DNA of 64,000 bases, taken from assembly GCA_028583605.1 (NCBI GenBank), contig CM053331.1, forward strand, positions 12,818,857-12,882,856. Direction: 5' to 3'. Shown piece after piece: positions 34,701 through 49,700 of this stretch (position 1 is its first letter; each line of letters opens with the position of its first letter). Source of the DNA: Dastarcus helophoroides. Taxonomy: Eukaryota; Arthropoda; Insecta; Coleoptera; Bothrideridae. The translations under genes were made by a program, and so were the position numbers. The notes beneath the pieces are model-generated. The model had not been told where the DNA came from, searched no databases, and saw only the letters and a program-made list of their open reading frames with translations.

Positions 34701-37700
34701 CTCGAAATTCTGAGAAATTTTTTTATTTAGTTTATTTCTAAAAATTTCTCATTTTAAAAATTCCGAAATTGTTACTCATTTTTTAAAATTTCCAAGTTAA
34801 ACTATAAATGCTGTCTCCTTGTGTTTCAAAATTTAGATTTTAATTTCTAAAATGCGACTTTTGTTCTCGAAATTTAAAATACAAACTCTCAAAGAGCTTG
34901 ACCTAAAAATTTTATAAAATAAGTTTAAATTTTCAAGAAATATTTTTCTCGAAATTTCCAGAAAGAAATTTTCCTTAAAATTTCCAAAATAATATTTCTT
35001 TCGACCCTTTTACTTCATTTTATTTAAATTTAGACATAATTATAAGAGAATAAAGAAAGGAATTTAAAAAAAATGTCTTTAAGACAAGGATGCATTTAAA
35101 GAAAAAGTTCGAAATTTACAGAAGTAGAAAATTTTGTTATAAAATTTGAAATTTCGAGAAAGCGGTGTATTTGAGAAAGAAAAGAAATTTCAGGCTTTAA
35201 AAAAAAGTTGAAATTTTCGAAAAAAAGAGTAAAATCTTGAGAAAAATGCAATGTCAAATTTTCGAGAGAAGGTAAAATTTTGAAAAAAACTAATCGAACT
35301 TCGAGAAAAAGACAAATCTTGAACATAAATCGAAACTTCTTTTAAAATGTCCTCCAGCTTAAACAAATATATTTTCTAGAACTTTTATTTTCCTTTATTG
35401 AAATTTTTTTACAAAATGTTTTGGTTAGAAGTAACAAAAAACAATTTTGGGACAAAATGTCATTTCGAAAAAACATGCATTCTGAGGGAAAATGAGCAAT
35501 TTCCAGAAATAGAAAATGTAAAATTTAGCACAAATTTTAATTTAAAAAAAAAGGGGATTTTTGAGAAAAACAGAAATTTCCAAGAAGTCCTATTTAAAAA
35601 AAGGTCGACATTTTCAAAAAAAAGCCACGTTTCAAAAAAAAATGGCAAAATTTCGAAAAAGACGAATTTTTTCGTAACTTTTCAGGGAAAATAAAATTTT
35701 GAGAAAAAAGGAAAATTTTAAAAAAGGATTTTTTATAAAAATAAGGTCAAAGTTTTAAGAACAGGGTTTTACTTATGAGAAAAAAATCAAAATTTTCTAG
35801 GGAAACACAAATTTTGAAAAGAAATGTCTAAATTTGGAAAAGCTGAAAAATTTCGAAAAAACGAATTTTGATAGAAAAAAGTTGATATTTCAAAAAAACT
35901 GTTTCAACTGTAAGAAAAAAGCCTAAATTTCCTAAAGAAAGTCAAATTTTGAAAAAAAAAAAATTGAATTTTGGGACAAAAAAAGTGGAATTTGGAGAAA
36001 AAAATGTCGGAATTTCAAGGAAGACGAACCTTACACGTTATATTAGATTTTTTTTTAAAGTTACGTACCTTTCGCCTAAATATATAAAATATCATCACTT
36101 GAATGTATGAGCCTAAAAATATATATTTTTTTTCAAGATTGTATTTCCTTTAAAAAAAAATATCGACATTTCGAGAAGAAAATGCATTTGGAGGGAAAAT
36201 TCGAAATTTTCGCAAGCAAATAATGTAAAATTTTGCAATAAAAGTCGAAATTTCAAAAAATGTGCTTTTTGAGAAATGTAGAAATTTTCAGGAATTCCAA
36301 TTTAAAAAGTCAACATTTTCGAAAATAGCCAAATAGAAAAAGAAAATTTCGAGAATTTTTTTTTTGGGAAATGTGTCGAAGTTTCAATGTCAGTTAACTG
36401 TGAGAAAAAGTCGAAATTTCTTGAAGAAATTCGAATTCCCACATAAAAGAATCGAATTTGGAGCATAAGCTGAAATTTCTCTAAAAGTATTTCCGTCTGA
36501 ATATATTTTCACTTGACTGCACGACCCAGATCAGAGAGAAAAGGCGAAATTTATCAGAATTTCGAAACAGAAACGAAATTTTAACAACTTCGACATTGGA
36601 AAAACGTCGAAATTTCCTAAGGCAGATTTTCACAAAAAGTCGATTACATAGCACACGTTTTTTTAAAGTTGGTCTTCTAGTTGTTTCTGTTACATATTAC
36701 TGTTCTATTGTTTCTGATTTTGAATAAATATGATAAACATACAAAAAAATCACGTTTCAGATAATTTTTTTGCTTCATTAGGTAATTAAAAAAGGACACT
36801 TACCTTAATTTTTGGTCGGCTTTGTTTTTCAAAATTTTGATGTCGCCAACTCCTCGCTCCTTCCACTCTCCCGCAGAAAAACGGAAAAGTTTCGCTCTAT
36901 GACAATACAAAACGTCCTCCCCTTCTTCTCCAGTTTTAACGTCAACTTTGTCAGGCAGAGGTATCACCGGTTTAAAATAAATGTTATCCCCTTCTTCTTC
37001 TACGTAACTAGCATCAGATTCCTCATCACCCTGCCCCGAACTGATCCTTCTGGGCGATCTAGGAGTAAATTCGAAATCGTGTTTCTGAGGCGAACCAAAC
37101 ACGAAATTCTTGATATCCGGTTTATCACTGGTTGCAGCCATGGGTAAAACGCCAGTTGGTTTAAAGTTGAAACCAGTATTAGCGCTTGCTGCCGCTTCAA
37201 AACTGAAACCGGAAGTTGTCGTCGCTTGTCCAAATTTGAACATATCCGCCGGCTTGGTGCTTTCAGGTTTATTAGCGGCCGCATTGATGCCGAACGTAAA
37301 CTTGGTGGACGTACTGAGATCGATCCCTTTGTTGGTGGTATCCTTCTTGGGTATAGTGTCGTCCTTCGGTTGCTCGCAAGCTGCACAATACTTCTCCCCT
37401 GGGTTGTTCGAAATGTAACAAGTTTTGCATTCCCAGGCACCTTCCTTGGGTTTAAACTTGCCGCCCCATGTGCCGGCTGCCGGAGCCGCAACACTGACTG
37501 CCGGAACCGCAACACTGACTGCCGGAACCGCAACATTGACTACTGGAGTCGACGTAGGCTGCACACCAAATTTAAAACTGAGACCTGGTGTTTTTAAATC
37601 AACGCCTTTGTTTGCATCTTTTTTGGGAACAGTGTCATCTTTGGGGGATTCACACGACATGCAATAGAGTTTGTCAGCTTCGTTTCTAATGTAGCAAGTT

Positions 37701-40700
37701 TTGCACTCCCAACTACCTGCTTTCGGTTTAAATGCGTCACCCCAAGCGTGTTTTTGAGTAGTACTAGGTGCACTTTTTGCTGGTGATGCTGCTGCTCCTC
37801 CAAAGGAGAAATTGGCACCGGATTCTGTGACTTTTAAAGACTCGCTTTTAGGCGTTTCGCATGCTCCGCAAAGAGTATCTTTGGGTTCATTAATAACGTA
37901 GCAATTTTTGCATTCCCATCCACTTTTTGTTGGTTTTAATCTATCGCAGGGTGTACTTGGTTTGCTAACTGGCTCGCACTTCATGTGTTTATCCTGGTTC
38001 TTCACCACAACGTTGTTGTTTTCATTTAATGACGCCTGGGCGCTCTTAATGCAATCCATAAAAGTGTTGGCCAAGTCCGGAGTTTTGAAGATTACGCAAA
38101 ATAGTTCGGACTTCAGTACTTCATCTGAGAAATCTTGGGCGCCCCAGGTGATGGCCTTGAAATTTTTAGACATGAAATTGAAGGTCATATTTTTCAATAG
38201 TTGATGGTTGCAGCAAACTTTGAGAACTTGCTCCCGTCTCATTATGATGCGAATCGTGTTCGTCGTGTTTTCTTTCAAGATTTTTATATTCCCGACGCCT
38301 CTTTCCTTCCATTCGGGTTTCGCACCACTCGAATCGAACCTCATCAGCTTAGCGGGGCAATCGAACAAAGTTTCGGCATTTTCTTCTCCAGTTTTAACTT
38401 CAATTAGTTTGGGTAACGGAATAACAGGTTTGAATTCCACCGTCGGAACGAATTCATCTTCAGTACTTGTTGTTTCAATGGTTGTGGTGGAAGACTTTGG
38501 TGTTGCTTGAGCATTTTGGGAATTTGGCGATGCAGTTTGGGATTGTAAAGAAATTGGTTTGAAATCAGTTTGACCACCGAACAAACTCGTACCAGTCTTA
38601 CCAAACGTGAAATTTGAAAACGGACTTGTTACAACTTTCTCCGCTTCTTTCTCCTCTTTGATTTTGCTTGCCTCATTCTTTGGTTTAAACGTTGGTGTGC
38701 TAGTGAACACGAAACCACCTAATACAGAACCTTCACTTTTACCACTTTGCGTCACTTCTGCCTTCTTGGGTTCCAAAACAGGGTTTGCTGTTACACTGCT
38801 TGTAGTCGTAGACACCAACAAACTTTTGGCTTTCTCAAACGCATCGTAAAACTTCTTAGCATCTTCTGTTTTCTTAAATTTCATACATAACTTTTCTATC
38901 TCAACTTTTTCATCAGCAAAATCATGGGCGGCCCAGATGTAAGCATTGTCGTCCTTTGGTTGCAAAGTCATATCTTTGCGTATAAAATGATTGGCACAAA
39001 TTTTAAACACTTGCTCACGTCTCATCAAGATTCGCACTTTGCCGGTTTTAGGGTTGTGTAATATTTTAATCGTGCCGACGCCTCTTTCCTTCCATTCTTT
39101 AGTTTCGCTAACGTGACGGTACAATTTTCCATGTCCGATGAAGAGCGGCGTTTCGTCTTCCTCGCCGGTATTTAGAGGAACTTCATCTGGTAGGGGAATA
39201 ATTGGTTTGAAATCGGGGCAAGGGTCATGCTCCTCCTGGGATACGTTAGAGGTGTCGCCTTCCTTAGATGCATTAAAGGTTTCTTCTAGAGATTTTTCGA
39301 TTTGCAAGCCCAGACTTAAGTTCTTTGAAGGGGTTTTCTTATCAGATAGAGCGGAATACACTGGTGGAGCTATATGAGACAGAATGCTTTGCGTTGAAAT
39401 AGTTGGTGCCGGTTGGCTTAAAACGGAAGGAGTGGATGCTGAACTAACCACATTAGTCGATGGAAGAGGAATTTGGTAATTGTGAGGCTGCGGTTTATTC
39501 ACTCCGCCTTTAATATGTTGGGGAGGAATGGTAACTGATAGAACTGGTTGAGAAACTGGAGTTCGATTCGTTGGTAGAGGATCAGATGATGTTATGACAA
39601 CATTCACTGGAGGTGCTTTACTAGAAGGAATCGCAATTGAAGGAATTGATGTCATTGTCGCGGTGGTACTAGCGATTGCCTGCGGCTTAAAGAGATTTGT
39701 AGCAGGGTTTATTGGTACATTTTGACCTGGTAACAAAGAAAAATAAGGTAGATTGAGACCTGCAGTCGGTTGTTGTGTCTGAGTAAGTGAAGGTTGTGGA
39801 AGTCCTGGTTGAGGACAAGTAACAGCAGGAAGTTGAGATACAGCAGCACCAGCTAAATTTCTTAACTCGTGCGAAAGTTGTTGATCTGTAAACGGTGCTC
39901 CTGAAAAAAAAATATAATATAAATTTTTGATCACTTATTCATGTTTATTCCAAGCTTAAACATAGCACAATACTATTAACAAGATTCTATCTACAGACAA
40001 TCGTGATTTTTTTAAAAGGAGTCTTTACTATAAATGAATAATTACAATTTTACTTTGAACCATAATACATTTCCACTACTACTATTTCTTTATTATTTGA
40101 TATTACAAAATAAAAAACTGCCAGGGTCAAGTCGAAATTTCGACGTTAGCCAATATTTCAATATAAAGGTAAATATTTCGATTTTTAAGTTGAAATGTTG
40201 GGAAATAGTTTGGAACAAACTTGAAAATGTTTTGTAAACAAGAAAAGGTTTAGACTCGGAGTTTTCAGAAATAAACTTCAAAATTTCTACTTTCAAGTTG
40301 AAATTTTAGAAGGAAGTGTAATTTTCAATTGAGAAACTAACTAATTTCGAATTGAAGTAAATTTAATTTTTCTTTCAAAGTTTTTACTTTCATTCAAAAT
40401 TAATAGTTTTTCTATAAATGTTTAAATGTTAACTTTTTTTCTTAAATTATACCTTTTCTCTTAAACAAAAAAATACATGGATAAACAAATACCAAGTTTA
40501 AATTCTAAATTTTAAGCAAATGAAGTGTTTTAAAAAAATTCCAATCATTTTTCAAACTTTCGTCTTTTAATTCCGAGATTTTGACTTTTCTTTAAAAAAT
40601 TTCTGGTTTAACTTCAAGATATTTCGAATTATTTCTGGACATTCTGAATACTGAATGTTAATTTTTTTCCTAAATATTTTTCAAGAAAACATTTTTGAAA

Positions 40701-43700
40701 CTGATTCGATTTTTTAAATAAATTCGGAGTTTTTCTGAAAATTGTATACTTTTTCACCATTCTAAGTTTATATTTTCAATCAGGGCTTCGAACCGTTAAA
40801 ATTTCTTTCCGATTTTCGGTTTTCGTTCCGGAAAAAAAATTATATAGGTTCAGTTCCGTTTTTCGCTCCTACAAAAGTAACGGTTTTTTTCGGTTTTTGG
40901 TTCAGCTCCGAGTGACTCTTTTTTAATTTTTTATTTAAAAGAAATAAAACATTTTCGGGTAATCTCGAAACAAAAGTACAAATTTCAAAAAAGGATATGA
41001 AATTTAGGAAAAAAATTCAAATTAAAATTTAAAATTTCGATTTAGATTGAAATTCCGAGTACAAAGTTAATTTTTTTTAAAGAATGTAGAAACTGTAAAC
41101 TTGTACTCTAACTTTTAGAATAAAAAGAATTTAAAATAAAAAATTTTAGATTTCAAAATTTTGAGTTAAATTATTTAGAAATAATGTTAACACTTTTTAA
41201 GTTTAAACATAAAATGTTTAGAAAAGTAATATATAATGCGGTCACTATTTCTAAAAAAATGTCTGAGTTAAATTTTCAGGAAAAGAAAATAACAATTTTA
41301 AATTTTATAAACAATTCAATATTAAAAAAAAAAGGATTAAGTTGCAAAACTCCGACTTATACTAAGGATTTTAAGTTTCGAGAAAATACTCGAACAATTG
41401 AGTTGAAAATTGTTATGATTAAAATGAAACCTTTAGAATTTTTTTTACACACATTTAGTTTTTTTTTCAAGTTTTAACTACTTTCTTAAGAGTGTGGGTT
41501 AAAACTTCACAATTTTTTTAATGTCTTGTTTCAATTCAATATTTCGAGCAAATCATTCAAATTTAGGGAAAACAATTGTACCGTTCTAGAAACTAAAATT
41601 TTGATTCAATCAATGATCAAAGTTCGACAAAAAAAATCTTTCATAAATAAAAATTACTCAAGATTACAACTATTTCTAGTAATTATGAGTCTTTTAAACA
41701 TTCAAATTTAGAGATTACTGGGTAAATGTCAAAAAAAGTCATAATTAAAAAAAAAGACTACATTTCATGTTTAAGTCGAAATTTTAGAAAAAAAATTACA
41801 ATTTAAATATAAAATTTTAAGAAAAATGTAAAAACTTCGAAAAAAAAAGTTAAATCTCTTTACTATCTATTATCAAAATTTCGAATTCTTTTTAGACATT
41901 TTCACGTTTTTAGAAAATTTGGAGCAATCATTTCGAAGTTATTTTCGAAATTTTATTATGTTCTGAAGAATCAAAGTTCAAATTTAAAATTTTAACTTTT
42001 TTAAAATAAAAATAGCCTAAATTTAAAGAGAAAACTATCAGCATTTATTGAAATGGTCAAATTTTGATGGAAACTGAAAAACCTTTGTCAAAGATTAAAA
42101 TTTAATAACTAATGAGATTTCTATTTTTCTAGAAACATTTAATTTTTAAGCAAATGTTGAGGATTCCAAATTTTATCAAAATTTCGAGCCAACATTTTTA
42201 AATTCGGAAATTGATAAAAATGTTTCATAAACTTTTAAGTTTTTTTTACCAAAAGTTTTAAAGTTAAATCTGATGAAGGTCGAAATTTACCGATGAAAGT
42301 TAAAATTTTCTGATGAAGGTGAAATGGTGTTTTCTTCCTTTTTTTTCTAAGTTTTAACCTTAGAACTCACAATTTCAAGAAAACTCGACAGTTTGAAATT
42401 AAAGTCGAAATAAAGTCAATATTTTGATTCCAAAGTTGAAACTTTAGGAAAAAAGTAAAAATTTAAATTTCAAATTAAACATTTTGACAGAGAACTCGAG
42501 CTTGAATAAAAACCAAAGATTTTAAGAAACCTTTGTTATTTTCGATTTTAAAAATTTAAAGCTACTAACAGCTTGGGTAAACTTCCAAACTATAAAAAAA
42601 ATCATTCTGGCAAAATTCAGGTTTCTTAGAAAGTTTGTAATAAAATAAAACGATTATTTATTTAAAAAATTCAGATTTTTTATTTTATTCTCGAAATTTT
42701 CGAAAACTTATCGAAATTTCATGTCTAAACTTGACATTTACAAACTCGAAAATTTATAGGACAACAAAATTATAAATTTCTAGTTTCTCTTAAAATGTTC
42801 GAATTTTTCTCATAATTTCTCCTTAACTTGAAATTTGTTTTTATCAATTTTAAGCTTCTCTGGACATTTTAACTTTTTTCTCAAAATGTAGTGGTTAGGT
42901 TTGACATTTTAAGATTAAAGTCGAAATTTCGAGAAAAAAAGTCAACATTTCCAAAAATATGTAATTTATTAAAAAAAAACCTTTCACAGAAATTATTAAT
43001 TTGACATTTTAGCTATTTCATCGAATTTTTTACTCTATTCTCAAAATTCGAGAATAAGGCAGACATTTTAAGATTTTCTTAGGAGAGTTTCTTCTAAAAA
43101 TTCTGAGTTCAAATTTGAACCTTGATATTTTTCTCTAAAATTTTGCCACAATACTCGAAATCTAGACTTTCTTTTGGAAATTTTGTTTTTTGATCTCAAA
43201 ATGTTGACCCTCATCTTAAGGTTTGAACTTTTTTCTCGAAATTTCGAATTTAAACTTAAAATGTGGACTTTTTTTTCGAAATTTGGTGTTAGAACTGAAT
43301 TCTTGTGAATGGCTTTTGGATTTTTTCAAAATTTGGATGTTTTCTCAAAATTCTGTTTTAATTTTATAATTGAAAATTAGAGATTTTTTTTGTTTTAAGA
43401 GTTTTTTATCTTTTCAAAGTTTTGCATAACATTTTTCATTTAAAGTTAAAAATTTTACTTTTTAAAATTCCACTTATACATTTCCAGTTTTTCTATTTGA
43501 ACTTTTCAAAATTTCGTGTTTAATTTAAACTCTGACAATTGGATTTGTTTAAATAAATTTATTTCGAATGATTTTTAATTTTTTTTAGCCTTTGTCTTAA
43601 ATTTTTCACGTTAAAGATATTTTTTTTTATTTTTTCCGATTTTAAAATTGAAATTTTGACTTTTTTTTAGAAATTTTGATTTTAGTTTGAAAACATGAAT

Positions 43701-46700
43701 TTGCTAAATAAAATGGGGTCTCTCTTTTCTTCATGGGCACCTCAGGTCACTTCAAAAATTACTGCAAGCCATATGTGGCTCACGAGCTACGGATCAGGCA
43801 TCATTTGTATAGAACGATTAAAACAATAGGAAAAAACTGAAATTGTAAACCCAGAATTTTGAGAAAAAAGGTGAAATTGGAGAAAATATTCAAAATTTAT
43901 TTTACAAAAATTCTGCATAATTTTGATTCACATGCTAGTAGTAAATGTCGAAATATTTAAAAATAAACGTCAATCAATATTTTTAGAAAAAATCCAAATT
44001 TTAAATTTAAAGCTGACCTTTATGGGACAAAATAAAAATAAGTTAACATTTAAAATTTTAATAAAGAAAGTCTAAGTTTGAAAGACTTGTGAACAGTACA
44101 ATAATAATAATTTAGAGAAATTATTGAGTTGTAGTTCGAGACTTTCAATGTAAAGTTGAAATTGAAGTGGGGAGGTTTTGTAAACTGTGGGCTTTTGAAT
44201 ATGCACTGAACCGAAATAGATCGACATTTTCGGTTCAGCTCCGGTTTTCGTTCCGACAGAAATAACGATTTCATTCGGTTTCCGGTTCGAAGCTCTGTTT
44301 TCGATGTTTATTTTTTCCTAAAAATTTGGAGAGCCAAAGTGAATTGTTTTTAAACATTGCAATTATTTTGCAAATTTTTATTTTTTACTTCCAGGTTGCG
44401 TTAAAATGTTTAAATTCCCGATTTTATGAGTTTCGAGTTCTGCACATTTTAAATGTGAATACCGAAATGTTCTTTTTCTTTTCGAAGTTTTTTTATACAT
44501 CTTAAAAAACACTTGTCTAAAATTTCGACTTTTTCAAGAAACGTTTAATACATTTTTGGAATATGGAACTTGAATAGCATTTTTTTTAAATAAATTTGGA
44601 GTTTTTCTCAAGTTTATCCTTTCAATGTTTATTTTGTTCCAAAAATTTAGGTCGTAAAAGTGGATCGTTTTCTTTTTTGGTTTCTTTCGAATTTCCGTCT
44701 TTAATCTCCAAATTTTAACTTTTGTTCTGGACGTTTAGAATTTGCAACCGAAATGACGAGTTTTTTTCTCTCGAAAAGTCCCTTTAAGAATGTTGAACAT
44801 ATTTCTCAAATTTCGACTTTTTTCAATAAATTTAGTGTTTCAGAAATGTATTGTAAATCAATTTTTTTCTGTCTTTTTATAAATTTTAAGCATTTTTCTA
44901 AAAATTCAACAATTCCAAGAAAAATTTAATTCATTTTTAAACAAAAATCGTGTTTAAAAGCAGAAACCAGAATTTATTAAAATAAATTCTGACATTTTGA
45001 GTTTGTACACTAAAAGATTCAAAAGAAGATACAAATTGTTATGGTTCTGCATAAAAATCTTTAACATATTAAAACCAATAGAAATTTTGTTGAAACATAC
45101 CTGCTTGTGGTAATCCAATACTGGGATAGCCATAAGGACCCATTGGACCATATAATCCAGGATACAAGGCTGGAGGATACAAAGAAGCCGCAGCCGCCGG
45201 AGGTAGTCGCCCCTGATAATTCTGATACAAATTACTACCGAAATTTAAATTGGCACTTAGGTTGTAATCAGAACCATAATCCTCATCATTGAGATATAAG
45301 CTGTCATCAGTTACCTGAGTAGCCCTAGCAGAATCTTTCTTCAGCTCCGAAATTTCCCTTTTCATTTCATACACCAGATCGGAAACATTTTTGAAGTCTT
45401 GTAATTCATCAACGGAATTTTTCAGTTCGTCCACAGATTTCTTGATATCTTTTAACTCCTGCACGCTTTGCTTCATTGTTCTCAGATCATCAACCGATGT
45501 AGTCAAGTTGTAAACAGCCTCTCTAAAGCTCCTAAGTTCGTCAATTAGACACCTATGGGATTCGAGCATGATTTTGTTTTGATCGAGAATGTGATTTATC
45601 GCTGTGTCCTTGGATGCAGCTAACTGGCGCAATTGGGCGTCTAATCTTTCAGGACTTGGTCGAGCTTCCCTCCTTGAATTATTCACCCTGAAAGGAGTTG
45701 AATGCTTACTAATTGGTGTGTTATATTGTCCATTCAAATAAGAAGCGTGTGTGGCACTATAAGTTGAAAGGTAATGCTCTGTGCTGTCGCCAGATGAAAC
45801 GTTTTCATCAGACATTCCATCACACTCGTTTCTGTTGGTGCAATCGGGGTCGATCCTGGACAGCATACGTTCAACTTTTTCGATTTCAGTGCCAAGTTCC
45901 GCATTTAATGGGTGGTTCCTGTCAACGGATGGTTCACGCAGCCTGTCAAGGGTCAAATACAGGCAATCCCGCGCTCTAGACAAAAATATTATATGCTGGC
46001 TCCTCAATTCCGAGGTTAAATTCTCTTTACTTTGGTTGTTGTGCTCATTGGCCATATTTAAGTAGATCTGCGCCTGGTAGAAACTAGCATATGGATCCTT
46101 TAATTCTTCGAAAATTTTCAAGGCTTTTTCATGGTCCTTGCGTTTCATCAGTAAGGTAGCAATAAACAATTTGCCTTTATCAATGTGCATGCATACTTCC
46201 GACAGTGGCATTTCTTTGGTCTTCATTTCGAACATTCTGTTGTTGGAGTAGGAAACTAACTGGTTGTTTTTTAGTTTCTCAAGTAGTGGTAATGCTGCTT
46301 TCCAGTAAAGCTCAGCTCTGGCGTCGTTAAATTCTATTTCTGATTGCTTTGTTGAGTATTTTGCTCTTTCTGCGAAAACATTGGCAAGTAGGACGAGTAA
46401 AGTCACATCTAATCCATGTCGTCCTATGCATCGAACAACCTCAATACCTTTGATGAGTGTAACTCGGATTTCCCCCATATCAGAAGTGTATTCGTTTTTG
46501 TACATTTTATAGGCGGCCATGAGGAATTTACTTTGGTTGGTAGAACACAACTGTTCAGTTAAGCAAACGGGGAGAACATTCGGTTTATCAGCAGAATAAT
46601 AAATAAGCCTTTTCATGTGATCAAGGTTGGATCTAGCACAGAGTGCTGCGCAATAAATGAATGCTTGGATATCCAAAATATTTAAAGTTTCAGCCCCGCA

Positions 46701-49700
46701 ATTACTCAAATTTTTAACAGAGTACTGCAATCCTTCAAAAGACGTGACTTTGAAATCTGACAACTTACTGCTGCAGAGAGCAATCCAAACATAGTGGTGT
46801 AGTGAATCTGGGAAAACAAGTTGAGCCTCCTCATCATATTTCAAAATTTCCTCTCTTTCAGGCAATCTGAGAGTTACATCCATAAGCTGATGACATTTAA
46901 CAAAGTAACTAGAATTGATTTTAATTTGTTGATCTCTAATGACAAAAACTTTCTTAAATAAGTGTTCTCTCCACATTCCCGTTGAATATTGAGTAGCTTT
47001 TTCCAAGATTGTTATCTTCCTGTCTTTTGCAAGCGATAGCAAAATATGTCCAGCTTGGGAGCACCTAAATGATCCTTCTCTTCTCCATCTCAAAACACTC
47101 AATCTTTGTTCCTCTGGTAAGTTATTTATCCACATTCCTTGCATATCTGGAGGTTGACAATGATATGCAGCTAGGAACAGAGGCAGCGTAATTAGCGAAG
47201 CCTCCTTGAATTTAATCAAATCCTTCTTAGCCTGTTTAAAAATAAAAGTGGCCAAATGAAAACAAAGCTGCCCTCTAAAATGATTTAAAAACTCCTGGAC
47301 TAACTGTCTATCCGGACAACTAGTCACATAATCAGTTAACTTATTTAAAGTTTGATCAAAGTTAAACAAAGTGTTACTGTATTCAGGCGAGTTCTTTATG
47401 GTTTCAGACTGCTCATCTAGGCTTAAAGCCACCAGTTTTTCCAAAACGGAAGCCAACAAAAACCAAAACGACCAACTGAGATCATCCTCGTAATAATCCC
47501 TCTGGTAACGCAGCAAAACCGTGGTCACAGTCTCATACCAACTTAAGCTGTTGGCGAAAATCGGCAAATTCTTATTTTCTATGTTCGAGGCGTGCTTAAA
47601 AGCTTCCGCCGTTTTATTATGCTGAAGCAGATGCTTAAGCAATCGCACTCTGAGGTTAACGTCCATCGGCCGCTCTTCCAGTTCCTTTAGTAGCAGTTGA
47701 GTAACTTCGTCTGGGTTTTTGTTTTCTGTCATTATTAGTTTCTCTTTTAAGCTGAAAACCGCGGCGTTGTGGGGATCCAAAGCCTGCGCCATTTCGCAGA
47801 AATATCTTGCGCCGGATTGATCCATGTCGACGTCGGCCGAAGCGAGAAGTTCGCAAACTGTAAATAAAAATAAGTTGGCTGTTACTCAAAACCAAATTAA
47901 GGGAACCCTAAAATTTTGCATTCTTAAAAAAATCAATAACGTTGCATTATGTTTGATGTTATGTTTCTTAAATGTATCAGTGAAACTGCATTTAGTTTAA
48001 ATGTTGCACTGCTCTGAAATACAGTAGAATGTCTCTGTAACAAGAATAAGTGATTGGATATAAAGACTAAATTTTTTATTTCCTTACTTGATACAGTAAA
48101 GACCCCGCTTAGCGCTGTTTTGATTTAATGCTTTTTTATTGGAATAGTGGCATTCCCTGAAAATTGTATAGTGTATTGGGCTTCCCTGAAGTCCAAAGTA
48201 TACCGACAACATACATAATACATACATACTTTTTTCTTGGAATGAGGTATGCGGAAAAATGTTTGAAAAGAGGGTGAAAAAACATTTGATGAGGACGATG
48301 ACACTAGACTAGAGAATCTGTTGATGATCTGAACGAAATAGTCGAAATTAGTGAAACAAACAGGTTCAGAAATGTGAATGATCTCAAAGCAATTTTGGTA
48401 ATAAGCTCAAGAACGAAAGAAAGAACGGAAATTATTAATAAATTTATTGAAAATGAATCAGATTTTGACAGGAACTCAAAGGCAAGATGGAGTGCCATGA
48501 ATGTATTGTCCACTCATTAACAACTTCTTACAGAATGCAAAAAAAAATACAAATGACTTTTGGTCCCTTCTTGATAAAAAAAAGCGAAAAATTGAAAATG
48601 CAGAAGTGTCTGAATAATCTCACATCATAAATGGTGATTTAACTACTTTTTACACCCGTTTTCCACTAACCCATTATTTACATAAAGAGATGACCTTGTT
48701 TAACGCTATTTCATATAACGCCCTACTTTGATGCAACATAACCCCCGCATTAAACGGGGTTTTACTGTATTTGTTTTTAAAACTGTTTCTAACAAAAATT
48801 ACTAATGAGAATTTCTGTTGGTCCCTTGCATTCTCTTAAAACAGGATTCTGCTGTAATTAAAATTTTTTTATTGAAATTAAAATTCAAAGTAGAAAGTAC
48901 TAATAATTAATGAGAAGAACAATTTGGACCAAAACATGCAACCATTAAAAAAATGCACAATTGTATGTAGTTTATTTCTGTTAGAACTTTTAAAGGGCGC
49001 CAAAATCAATAAAACAAATTTTTACTTCAAAATATTTTTCCTCAGCAATGACTGAATTTATATTACAAAAGTAAAAACTACATGCGATCATGTTTTTCTA
49101 GATTGGAAAGCAGGTTTTTCTATACATTATTAATAATCACTAAATTCATAAATATGTTATTCTGAAACCATTGAATCACATAAAATTATTGTAGATATAT
49201 TTTTTCAAATTTCTAAAACCAATAGTTAAATATTGACCTAAATTAAGTCACAGTATTGCACATTTAATAATAAAATGTGTAGAACTTTAAGACATACTGT
49301 ATTTATCTAAACAATTCAATGGAATACTTATAACTAAACATTTCAACGCCATAAATAAAGGTTAATCATCAGGTTATTTAACTACAATTCTAAACAAACA
49401 ATTCGTTCCAACCAATGACCCATATTTGTTAACATTATGAATGCGAGTCAAACATTGTTTTATTTTGTTAAAGATTGGAAATTTTCAAGAAGGAGAAGAA
49501 CCCTTAAAACAGCCTTACCTTTGAGAACCAAATTATTCTGTTTAGAATCTAATTGTAAACTGGTTCTGTATGCCTCCAAAGCAGCATCCTTTCTCCCCAG
49601 CTTCTCCAATGCTTTCCCCAGGAGATTATGACCTTCAGGAGATTTTGGCTTCACATTTAAATAAGATGAAACATACCTTCTAGCTTGTTCGTAGTCTCCA

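Noticed and set aside
35398..35694. 98-codon plus-strand frame
   Set aside because: Low-complexity Lys/Asn/Phe product of the AAATTTCGA repeats.
41184..41477. 97-codon plus-strand frame
   Set aside because: Lies inside the satellite of a hAT-type element and has no protein-like conservation.
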